Shown one piece after another: positions 51,529 through 61,846 of a DNA stretch of 64,000 nt. The stretch lies in contig AP031355.1 of assembly GCA_037833965.1 (NCBI GenBank), positions 6,163,501 through 6,227,500 on the forward strand. The letters run 5' to 3'. Made by a program: the position numbers and the translations under genes. Source of the stretch: Marchantia polymorpha subsp. ruderalis. Lineage: Eukaryota > Streptophyta > Marchantiopsida > Marchantiales > Marchantiaceae. A model generated the notes under the pieces. That model did not search any database and had not been told where the DNA came from. It saw only the letters and a program-made list of their open reading frames with translations. Within the stretch, counting starts at the first letter, position 1. Each line of letters starts with the position of its first letter.

Positions 51529-52773
51529 GGTCGGCTCTTGGTCGTGAAGAACGTCTCACTTGATGGCCGCGCCGGCTGTACGCTGGAACGGTCTTCGCTC
51601 TCACGCGCGGCTTCACGCTCCGCCGTCGTCGGTTAAACTCTCACGCTCGAATTGGCGGATTTGAACTCCGCGAGCGTGTCACCCTGTGGACATGGGGGCG
51701 TAGCGCCGAAGGCGAGTTTTCCGCCTTGTGCGGTACACTTGTTCGTACCGCCCCTCGGCCAATCTCCCTCTGCCTTGACGCGTGTGTCCGCATGTCGGAC
51801 AAAATTCAACTCCTGCCTGTGCGCAGGCAGGAGCCTCGGCGGATTCTCCGCCGGCGCGGAACTTGAACATCCTCCTGTGCACAGGCGTTCGCCTGTGCGC
51901 AGGCGAATTCCGTCCGCGGCGCTGCGCTGGCGCGGAAGGCGTTGACCGTGGTCAGCCGTCTCCGTCCAGTCTGTCCGTTCCTTGTCTCTCCGTCGGCGCT
52001 TCCGCCGCCGCAACTCCGTCCGTCCAAGAGCGCATCCACCCGTGCCGTCCGCATGGTCCGTACCGATTGGATTACTCTGGCGGTCTTCCGACGTACGCGG
52101 CGCTGCGCTGGCGCGGAAGGCGCCGTACACTTTCTACCTCACAAGGCGCATTTCTAGGGCCCAAGGCGGATTTTCCGCCGACGCCGAAGTGCCTGTGCAC
52201 AGGCGTTCGCCTGTGCATAGGCGGACTTCGCGCCTTCCCTAACCCTACTTCGCCTGTGCACAGGCGAACGCCTTCGTCCGCGCATAGGACAAAACTTGAT
52301 TCCCCCTTCCGCGTAGGCGGAATTCGCGCCGGTGGCGAACTCCTTCCGCCGTAGGCGACCGCCTCCGTTTCTTCCAATAGCGATAACTCCCTAAGTCCTC
52401 ATCCGTTCCAAGCGTTCTTGGGCTCGTTAGAATCAGCGCGTCGAGCTCTTTCCAACGGGATCCTAACTTGGTCAAGGCGCCCGAGGGTTGACCTAATTAT
52501 GGAGGGTTTCCCTACAGCCGCGGACGCAACCTCCGAAGGCGGGTTTTGCGCCTTGCACCGTAGAGATCCTAACTGCGGAGCTCGCAGGGAGGGTGGTGCC
52601 TGTCCTTACTGCGGCACCCCAAATACCAGATTCTACAAGATCCCTCGAGAATCCCCGCGATCTTCCGGATTCATTCTGTTTTGATGTACCGTAGGCTATT
52701 TACAATGCTGCCAGGGTACAGTTTTCCAAAAATGTTTTAATTTCCTCAAAATTGCCAAAAGTGGGGTACCACA

Positions 52774-53277
52774 CCACGCAAGGTTGAACTAAGAGCTCAA
52801 ATGAAGAACAAAAACCTGATTACAACCAACCTAGGCGAAGGCAAACACAAGACAAAGATTACACGGAAGTGCAAAACTAGTAGTAAAACTTCATTGATTC
52901 ATCTACTTGCGTTGATCTACTGAAGCATTGAGACACATCACTTCTTGTTTTATAATTAAAAGTTAACTAAGATGAAGTGAATCTAGATAAAAAAGACAGC
53001 CGAGACGATTATTATGTGGCCACATTGCCAATAATATTGAAACTGCACCAAGACTTGGATGCAGTTGTGTATCTACTGATCCATGTGTCTCCACTTAGAT
53101 GATGTGGTGCAGTCTTGTTTCTACTTCCTCATATGTGTCGGCCATGCGACCGTGACATTATCTCCTCCTCAAGCAACATGTCCTAGATGAAGTCGGTTTG
53201 TCTAGATAATGTTGATGAAATCGATCTACCAAATCTTGGGCTTGAGTTAGTTTTTGATAGGCTACCAAGTGGCTTGT
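52774..53277 (-). mobile_element. Chromovirus-like 3' end: chromodomain tail, purine tract, LTR start
   Basis: On the minus strand from 53272 the sequence reads, with breaks, like the end of a chromodomain integrase tail (TQAQDLVDRFH). It is followed by the purine-rich tract GAGGAGGAGATAA and TGTCACGGTCGC near 53160, which looks like an LTR start. TATAAAAC lies near 52955. It is cut by A3 at 52773 and by C1 at 53278. Old and broken. Confidence 0.6.
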
Positions 53278-54224
53278 TGTAATAACCCACTAAAGGCTAA
53301 AACTGCAATATAGTGGTAGAAAGGTCGAACCCACAGGGACAGAGGAACACACAGGGTACAAAGTGTCACGTTTTAACAGACTATTGAGGAGTTTGAATTC
53401 TCAGGCAACTGTCACTCCCAGAAATACTGCAAGTGTCCACTCGGAGCGCACTCGGAGGTCGCACAGTGCAGCGTAACACACACACACACACACACCTGAA
53501 ACTACAGAAACACAACCCAGAGATCCGTTAGGACCTCTACTTCAAGATTTCAGGGGGAAAGTCTCTCAAGAGCACACTCGGCAAAGCTGCGGGCAGTGAC
53601 TTCCAACTCCGGCTTTTACAACACTTCCACTAGCTTGCTGCTAGTGTAGGAAACCCGGTTTGGACCGCCTACTTCGGATCGAAGTCACTCCTACGCGGTG
53701 AACAACACTCTCAACTCACAAAACGCGCAGAGAACACAGGTCCGCACTGAAGAACTCACTGAGAAACATTCCAGTAACACAACAACAGTCTATTGAAGAG
53801 TTTGAATTCTCAGGCACTTGTCATTCCCAGAAATACTACAGGGGTTACCCTCAGGGCACCTGCTGCAGCGTAACCTGAATTTACAACCAAGGCTTACACG
53901 AAGTAGCAAAACTTCACTTTGGCATTCAGGGGAAAAATCCCAAGGGAGTACAATCAGAAGAAACACTCAAAGGTGTAGGGGCGAAACTGTTCAAGTATCT
54001 AACTACTCACTGGCTCTGAGCATCGGCAGTCACCCGCAGGTGCAGATCCGAACTACTCAAGTCTCTAACCAATGTACTAGCTCTGAACATTCGGCCGAAG
54101 GCCTTCAGCTACAAAATGCGGAACGCTAAGTTGTAACTCCTCATGCGTGGTGACAGAACTCAAGGACACAAACACGCAAAGGAAATGGGTTCCTGATCTA
54201 TACTTCTGAGTTTGGGAAAGAACC

Positions 54225-54253
54225 CCAGGCAAAACGCCTGGAACTATTTTATA
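54225..54253 (-). promoter_or_regulatory. TATA box and dyad of C1
   Basis: TATAAAAT (54253-54246) and CCAGGC / GCCTGG (54241-54225), as in family A. Confidence 0.7.
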
Positions 54254-54356
54254 CCTTCTAAGTCCTACCTAACACTACACTGCACTACCATGGTGCGAGC
54301 CGCAACAGAACCTACACCTGAGGAGTCGGCGGCTGCCTTCCCCTCTAACTTACAAC

Positions 54357-54391
54357 CTAAATCTAACCCTAACCCTAAATCTGAATCCTAA
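54357..54391. repeat. Short telomere-like CCCTAAA-type run
   Basis: About 35 bp of degenerate CCTAAATC / CCCTAA units inside C1. Too short and degenerate to call an interstitial telomere. Confidence 0.3.
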
Positions 54392-54699
54392 GCCTACTGT
54401 ACAGAGCCGCCAGCGCCTTACCATCCAAGATCTGAGGCTGAAAATTTGCAGGCATGCGTGGCCGGCCGAGATCAACGGCCCCACAAAATTTCAGATCCAT
54501 CCAACCGTCCATCGCAAAGATATGGGCCCCGCAAGATCTCTGAACCTAGGCCAAAATTCCTTCTCCAAAATCCGAGGACTGTGGGTCCCACGCGTCCTAC
54601 ACGCAAGCCGCCTACTCGCAGGCCGCCGCCACTGCCACACCTGAACATTCTACATTCATGACCACCCGATCCTCGCCGGAGGAAATCTCCTTCCGCGCA

Positions 54700-56160
54700 C
54701 CGCCGAATGCGTCCAACCGCCAAAGACGCACTTCCACACCTTGTCAATCTCTAACAGTCACCCCGACGCCCATAACTCACGGATCCCTGCTTCGTTTGCA
54801 ACGTTCTTGGGCTCGTTGGAACGAGCGTGTTGTGCTCTTTCCAACGAGCCCCTAACCAAGTTAAACGGATAAGAATTGAGAAAGTTATCACTGTTTTACT
54901 CTTCCGCCGAAGGCCTGCAACCGTCGAAGGCGTCCGTCCGCGCATCGGACAAAAGTCGATCTCCCTACCTCCGAAGGCGGAATTCCCGGAAGCGTAACCC
55001 CGAAGGCGAACATCTAGGGCCGAAGGAGAACGTCTACGTATCTTCCGATAGTCCTAACTCCCTAAATTCCCATCCGTCCCAGGCGTTCTTGGGCTCGTTG
55101 GAACGAGCGTCGCGAGCTCTTTCCAACGAGACCCTAACCACCGCAAACCATTAAGAATTGAAAACACTATGTTGATTTTACCCTTCCGCCGAAGGCCTGC
55201 CTGTGCACAGGCCGCCTACTTGCAACCCGCCTGTGCACAGGCGTCCGCGTCGTCAGCCGCCCCTCTAAGTGTTAACGCCGAAGGCCCCTCTAAATGTTAG
55301 CACCGAAGGCCCTCCATATCAGAAACTTCCGCCGCTTCTAACTCGGTGATGCCTCATCCGTTTCAAGAGATCTTGGTCTCGTTCTTACCAACGAGACCCG
55401 AATCAAGTCAAACCGCTAAGAATTGAGAAAGTTATGTCGGTTTTCCTCTTCCGCCGAAGGCGTTCGCCTATCCACAGTCCGTCCGCGGCGCTGAGCTGTC
55501 CGTCCGCTGCGCTGACCTGTCCGTCCGCGGCGCTAAGCTGGCGCAGAAGGCGCCGCACACTTTCTACCTCACAAGGCGCATTTCTAGGGCCCAAGGCGGA
55601 TTTCCCGCCGACGCCGAAGCGCCTGTGCACAGGCGAACGCCTGTGCGCAGGCGAACTTCCTTCGTCCGCGCATAGGACAAAATTTTCTTCGCCTGTGCGC
55701 AGGCGGAAAGCTGAGTATCTTGCGACCTTCATAACTCCCGGAATTCTCCTCCATTCGTGGCGTTCTTGGGCTCGTTAGAATCAGCGCGTCGAGCTCTTTC
55801 CAACGAGACCCTAACCAAGTCGAGGCGTTGCGCATTGAGAAAGTTATGAAGGTTTCACTCTTCCGCCGAATGCACTCTCCCGTATCGCCGAAGGCGTTGA
55901 CCCGAAGGCGTTGACCGAAGGCGTCTACCGCCCAAGGCGCATCTTCCGGCGGTTCTTCCGCCGAAGGCGTACCGCCAAAGTCGCTCTACCGCCGAAGGCC
56001 CCCCCCCCCATCAGTAACTTCCGACACTCATAACTCAGTGATCTCTCATCCGTTTCACAAGTTCTTGGGCTCGTTAGAACCAACGCGTTGAGCTGTTTCC
56101 AACGAGACCCTAAGCAATTCAAAGCGTTACGAATTGAGAAAGTTATGAGTGATCTACCGC
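54700..56160. repeat. Five degenerate hairpin units of about 280-390 bp in C1
   Basis: Each unit carries CTCGTTGGAA (or CTCGTTAGAA), a 17-bp spacer and TTCCAACGAG, followed by GAATTGAGAAAGTTATG-like sequence and CGCCGAAGG motifs. Arm pairs: 54812/54839, 55094/55121, 55772/55799 and 56070/56097, with a shortened unit near 55378. Single copies of the same module occur in the U3 of families A and B. Confidence 0.75.
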
Positions 56161-56373
56161 CGAAGGTGCTCGAAGCGGATCCTGCAGCATGAACCGCCCG
56201 TTCCGTCCCAAGCGTCCCACTGTGGCCTAAGCCCAAAACCCCTTGACTGTCCTCGATCCTCTTTTTACTCTGGTTTCGCGTACCGATTACTATTTACAGC
56301 TGCTGCCGCGGTACTTACTATTCAAAAATGTTTTAGTTCCGACAAAAAACAAAAAGTGGGTTACCACACTTGT

Positions 56374-56526
56374 GACAGTGATCAACCTCGCCAAAACACG
56401 AGATACTTAAGCTTTACTTGGAGCTTCTTCGAATCCAAGACTTCTTGCACTTCAAACTACTCTTGGCCTTCAACTTTTATTGCAGTTGGAGGTTCTTGTC
56501 GGCCTTTCGGAATTTGCGACTCGTGG
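56374..56526 (-). mobile_element. Chromodomain fragment of a gypsy element
   Basis: Minus-strand reading gives pieces such as EVLDSKK and LKYLVFWRG, the core of an integrase-linked chromodomain. It continued into 53272-52774 before C1 was inserted. Chromodomains direct integration to marked chromatin. Broken. Confidence 0.65.
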
Positions 56527-58197
56527 TGTGGTAACACACTTTTTGTTTTTTTTGCAGAATTTAAACAATTTTAGAAAAGAAGTACCGAAGCAGTGTCTGT
56601 ATTTAGGAAATGTTACGATAAATAGAGTGGATTGAGGAGATCGTCACGAGGTCACGAAGAATCACGAAGTTGGACGTACCAGCGCCAAACGCCTTCGGCA
56701 ATATCTCCTTTACTGAGGTGTCTCTACCCACGCGCTTCCAGCGCTTAGGGAAGGTACGCTTCCGGCACAGACACCTCCGGAGGAGATGTCGCTGAAGACG
56801 TCAGAAGCCGGCAAGGAACTCTGAAGGCTTCCGACCATGAGTGCGCCTTCGACGATGGGCCGCTAGCGCGGGAGGGAAAACCTTCATAACAATCAGGATT
56901 CACGGTAGTTCTAGCTAGTTGAAGTCTCATTGAAAAGAGCTCGGGACGCTCGTTCTAACGAGCCCAAGAGCGCCGGAGATGGATCAGGGACGAAGAAGTT
57001 ATGAGCGTCGGAAAACTCTCATCCGGACATGCGCTGTTCGTGCTAGGGTTCACCGTCGGAAAGGACTCCCGTACGCATTCGGCGATGCGCCTTCGGCGAT
57101 GCGCCTTCGGCGGAACCACGCGCTCATAAGAGGAGATCAACTCAGAGGCGGAAGCGCCTTTGGCGGCTGCGCAACGGAAGCGAAGCGCCGGCCGGATGTA
57201 CGCCTCCGACGTGGCGCGGACAGGCCGGTGCGCTGGCATGATTCGCGCCGGCGGGATATGCGCCGTCGGCAATATGCAGGGCAGAACGGACAAAACAAGT
57301 GATACAAATACGCGCCGGCGTAATTCGCGCCGACTTGATGTGCGCCTCCAGCGAGGCGCCGACAGGGAAGGAATACGCCAACGGCGATACGCCTCCGGCG
57401 ATGGGCAGGTTAGGAAAAGACAACCTAGTCGAAGCATGCGCTCCACTGCGGCGAACTCGAGTCCGGAAGACGACGGCGAACTCGAGTCCGGAAGACGATG
57501 GCGGCGAGAGAATTCAACGTTCACGCATGCGAATGCGCGCAGTGCGGAGTCGTAAATTCAAGCATGCGAGGGAGAACCGTTAGGCCGTATAGCCGGCTGC
57601 GTAATCAAGTTTGATTGTACCCAGTAAGAACGTTGGGCGATCTTGAATTCGGAGAAGAAAAGACTGCTCTCCAGTCTCATTCTCTCATTCTTGAATGTGA
57701 GTTTTCCAGCTTCAGAGATTAAGCGCAAGGGCGGAGAGACCTGCAGTGAGAAGAGAGAGTGCGGAGACGAGTGCGCGAGGATCTTGACGGACCTTGCAGA
57801 GAGTTTGCGAGCAGCGAACTTGAGCGCGCAAGAGAAGAGAGAGCGATTTCAGTCAGTGTCTGAGCGGCCGACGCGCAGCGGCGATTGTGAGAGATCGAGC
57901 GGAAGGGAGAACGTCTGTGTGTGTGCAGGAAAAGCAAGAAAGATGTCGAAGGTCCCCCAGCTGCGAGTGTCCCCACTCAGAGTGCCGCAGATCGGTCTGG
58001 GCGCATTCCAAGATGTGTTAACAAGGTTGAAGCTTGATTTCCTCCTGTGGGGATGGAACTGGACGTGTCCGGAGATGGTGCGCGAGTATTTGCAGGAGAA
58101 ACACAAGCCCTCGCGCGGATTCCGCCCACATCCCGAGAAGTGGGACATTAGTGACTGGGCGCAGGTGTTAGGAAGGTGTGCAGGCGAGGAAGGGTAT
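56527..58197 (+). mobile_element. Family-B LTR (B3), 5' part
   Basis: It starts TGTGGTAACACAC and matches the start of B1 and B2. Preceding bases CGTGG would be the left TSD; the right end is outside the window. It is interrupted at 58198 by A6. Confidence 0.88.
57943..58197 (+). pseudogene. U3-encoded family-B protein, first 85 residues (B3)
   Basis: ATG at 57943, N-terminal domain start (LDFLLWGWN, MVREYLQ). Cut by the A6 insertion. Confidence 0.75.
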
Positions 58198-60619
58198 TGT
58201 GGTACCCCACTTTTGGCAATTTTGAGGAAATTAAAACATTTTTGGAAAACTGTACCCGGGCAGCATTGTAAATAGCCTTCGGTACATCAAAACAGAGTGA
58301 ATCCGGAAGATCGCGGGGATTCTCGAGGGATCTTGTAGAATCTGGGATTTGGGGTGCCGCAGTAAGGACAGGCACCACCCTCCCTGCGAGCTCCGCAGTT
58401 AGGATCTCTACGGCGCAAGGCGCAAAACCCGCCTTCGGAGGTTGCGTCCGCGGCTGTAGGGAAACCCTCCATAATTAGGTCAACCCTCGGGCGCCTTGAC
58501 CAAGTTAGGATCCCGTTGGAAAGAGCTCGACGCACTGATTCCAACGAGCCCAAGAACGCTTGGAACGGATGAGGACTTAGGGAGTTATCGCTATTGGAAG
58601 AAACGGAGGCGGTCGCCTACGGCGGAAGGAGTTCGCCACCGGCGCGAATTCCGCCTACGCGGAAGGGGGAATCAAGTTTTGTCCTATGCGCGGACGAAGG
58701 CGTTCGCCTGTGCACAGGCGAAGTAGGGTTAGGGGAGGCGCGAAGTCCGCCTACGCACAGGCGCTCGCCTGTGCACAGGCGCTTCGGCGTCGGCGGAAAA
58801 TCCGCCTTGGGCCCTAGAAATGCGCCTTGTGAGGTAGAAAGTGTACGGCGCCTTCCGCGCCAGCGCGGCGCCGCGTACGTCGGAAGAGCCGCCAGAGTAA
58901 TCAAATCGGTACGGACCATGCGGACGGGAAGGGTGGATGCGCTCTTGGACGGACGGAGTTGCGGCGGCGGAAGCGCCGACGAAGAGACAAGGAACGGACA
59001 GACTGGACGGAGACGGCTGACCACGGTCAACGCCTTCCGCGCCAGCGCGACGTAGCGCACGGAATTCGCCTGCGCACAGGCGAACGCCTGTGCACAGGAG
59101 GATGAAGTTCCGCACCGGCGGAGAATCCGCCGGGGCTCCTACCTGCGCACAGGCAGGAGTTGAACTTTTGTCCGACATGCGGACACACGCGTCAAGGCAG
59201 AGGGGGATTGGCCGAGGGGCGGTACGAACAAGTGTACCGCGCAAGGCGGAAAACTCGCCTTCGGCGCTACGCCCCCATGTCCGCAGGGTAATACGCTCGC
59301 GGAGTTCAAATCCGCCAATTCGAGCGTGAGAGTTTAATCGACGACGGCGGAGCGTGAAGCCGCGCGTGAGAGCGAAGACCGTTTCAGCGTACAGCCGGCG
59401 CGGCCATCAAGTGAGACGTTCTTCACGAGCAAGAGCCGACCATGACCTTCGACCGGGCGGCGGAGAACGTTCCATTCTTGAATTCGCGATTCCAATCTCT
59501 TGTGCGCGCTGCGCGCATCCATCTGCTGGCTGCGGAACATTCTCGACGTCGTCGCACAGGAGATTTCTTGTTGATTGAGGGAGAAGTGAGTGCGCGTGAT
59601 TTGGAATTGAGGGCGATTAGAGTTTGCCGAGAGAGAAAGAAGCGCGGGCAGTGCGGAAGTAGAATGAGCGGGCGAGCGAACCCCAGGAACGCAATGACGA
59701 GACCGAGCAGATTGCGGATGGTGCCACTTCGCCTGCCGCAGAACGGGCTGCGCGCTTTCGAGGAGCGCTTAATAGCAAGAAAGCTCGATTTCTTGCTATG
59801 GGGATGGAACTACATCTGTGCGAATATGGTGCGCGAGTGGCTAGAGCCACAGGGACCACCCTCGCGCGGATTGCGTCCGCATGTTGATCGGTGGACAGTC
59901 CAAGATTGGGCGCAGGCGTTGGGAAGATGTGCTGGCATGCCAGGGCATCTCCTTTTCGACAGTGAGAGCATCAAGGTGACCAAGCAAGAAGAGGCGCAAT
60001 TTGTGGAGCTGTTCAAGACCGGGAGGTCTACCAAGAATGGGTACAGGACCCGTGATTACAAGGATCGATTTCGCCGGACTTTGTCCGCGGCGCTGATGCA
60101 ATTACTGCAGCCGCACCGCGCCTGCTACATCACATTGTGGCAGGTCTCTTTTGTGGAGTGCGTCATCGAGGGAACTCCAATTCACTGGGCGAGCATCCTG
60201 CACAGGGTGATGCGACAGCACGCGTTTGAGGAGAAGGGGGGAACTCTAAACCATCTTTCTCCTTTCCTCATCAATTTTTATCGACAGCGGAATTGTTTGA
60301 CAGCGGCGGAGCTTGAACATTTTCCGCCATTGTCCATCGACCATCCCGGGAAGTATGTGCGGGAGAACGAGGTCGACACTGATGCAGAGGAGTCACCGAC
60401 TTCTACCCCATCAAGACGGAGGGACGAAGGGAGACACACTCCTGCAGCACGAGTGCCGCGGAAGCGGCGATGGAGGGAAGAGTCTGAAGAGGAGCAGCAT
60501 CAAGAACCCTCTGCTCCCATTCGACCGCGGCCGCTGTGCGAGCCATACAGCCGGCCGAAGCAGAAGGCACGCAGACTGGTGTTACCAGCCGACAGTGCGG
60601 ACACGGCGACAATTGCGAC
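58198..60619 (+). mobile_element. Family-A LTR (A6), 5' part
   Basis: It starts TGTGGTACCCCAC and is preceded by GGTAT, the expected left TSD. It contains the palindrome-rich U3 start (58198-59440) and the first part of the U3 frame. It is interrupted at 60620 by A7. Confidence 0.88.
59442..60619 (+). pseudogene. U3-encoded family-A protein, N-terminal part (A6)
   Basis: Open from ATG 59442 (alternative start at 59694) through the N-terminal domain and into the linker. No break is seen before the A7 insertion ends it. It gives the clearest N-terminal half of the family-A protein in the window. Confidence 0.78.
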
Positions 60620-61846
60620 TGTGGTACCCCACTTTTGGCAATTTTGAGGAAATTAAAACATTTTTGGAAAACTGTACCCTGGCAGCATTGTAAATAGCCT
60701 TCGGTACATCAAAACAGAGTGAATCCGGAAGATCGCGGGGATTCTCGAGGGATCTTGTAGAATCTGGGATTTGGGGTGCCGCAGTAAGGACAGGCACCAC
60801 CCTCCCTGCGAGCTCCGCAGTTAGGATCTCTACGGCGCAAGGCGCAAAACCCGCCTTCGGAGGTTGCGTCCGCGGCTGTAGGGAAACCCCCGTAATTAGG
60901 TCAACCCTCGGGCGCCTTGACCAAGTTAGGGTCCGGTTGGAAAGAGCTCGACGCGCTGATTCTAACGAGCCCAAGAGCGCTTGGAACGGACGAGGACTTA
61001 GGGAGTTATCGCTACTGGAAGAAGCGGAAGGAGTTCGCCACCGGCGCGAATTCCGCCTACGTGGAAGGGGGATTCAAGTTTTGTCCTATGCGCGGACGAA
61101 GGCGTTCGCCTGTGCACAGGCGAAGTAGGGTTAGGGAAGGCGCGAAGTCCGCCTACGCACAGGCGTTCGCCTGTGCACAGGCACTTAGGCGTCGGCGGAA
61201 AATCCGCCTTGGGCCCTAGAAATGCGCCTTGTGAGGTAGAAAGTGTACGGCGCCTTCCGCGCCAGCGCAGCGCAGCGTACGTCGGAGGAGCCGCCAGAGT
61301 AATCCAATAGGTACGGACCGTGCGGACGGCACGGGTGGATGCGCTCTTGGACGGACGGAGTTGCGGCGGCGGAAGCGCCGACGGAGAGACAAGGAACGGA
61401 CAGACTGGACGGAGACGGCTGACCACGGTCAACGCCTTCCGCGCCAGCGCAGCGCCGCGGACGGAGTTCGCCTGCGCACAGGCGAACGCCTGTGCACAGG
61501 AGGATGATCAAGTTCCGCGCCGGCGGAGAATCCGCCAAGGCCCCTGCCTGCGCACAGGCAGGAGTTGAATTTTTGTCCGACATGCGGACACACGCGTCAA
61601 GGCAGAAGGAGATTGGCCGAGGGGCGGTACGAACAAGTGTACCGCGCAAGGCGGAAAACTCGCCTTCGGCGCTACGCCCCCATGTCCGGAGGGTGACACG
61701 CTCGCGGAGTTCAAATCCGCCAAGTCGAGCGTGAGAGTTTAATCGACGACGGCGGAGCGTGAAGCCGCGCGTGAGAGCGAAGACCGTTCCAGCGTACAGC
61801 CGGCGCGGCCATCAAGTGAGACGTTCTTCACGACCAAGAGCCGACC

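Larger units (their letters stand above)
38453..52773 (-). mobile_element. OTA-clade Ty3/gypsy element A3, 14.3 kb, TSD CCACG
   Basis: The 5-bp repeat CCACG lies at 38448-38452 and 52774-52778. Order on the minus strand: 5' LTR (52773-47423), tRNA-Asp-type primer site (47400-47383), gag-protease (47336-44505), pol (44495-42246), a partial opposite-strand family-A LTR (A4, to 42245), and the 3' terminal part of its own 3' LTR (about 39380-38453). The two LTR ends differ by about one substitution and an AC-run length over roughly 925 bp by eye, so the insertion is young. It is broken by nested insertion and rearrangement. Gag and pol otherwise look open. Confidence 0.92.
47423..52773 (-). mobile_element. 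5' LTR of A3, 5.35 kb
   Basis: It runs from TGTGGTACCCCAC (52773) to GTGGGTTATTACA (47423). Its position next to the primer site proves that the 5.3-kb repeat unit is an LTR. Parts: palindrome-rich U3 start (52773-51530), U3 reading frame (51528-48445), TATA box (48398-48391), R/U5 (about 48365-47423). Confidence 0.92.
53278..56368 (-). mobile_element. ORF-less solo LTR (C1), 3.1 kb, TSD CTTGT
   Basis: It runs from TGTGGTAACCCAC (56368) to GTGGGTTATTACA (53278), with CTTGT at 53273-53277 and 56369-56373. The 3' 1 kb (to about 54288) is nearly identical to that of A3, including TATA box, dyad and R/U5. The remaining 2 kb is unrelated to the U3 reading frame and consists of GC-rich hairpin units. 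It is complete as a solo LTR and probably depended on family-A proteins. Confidence 0.9.

Noticed and set aside
54357-54391. Interstitial telomere repeat
   Set aside because: Only a few degenerate CCCTAAA-like units.
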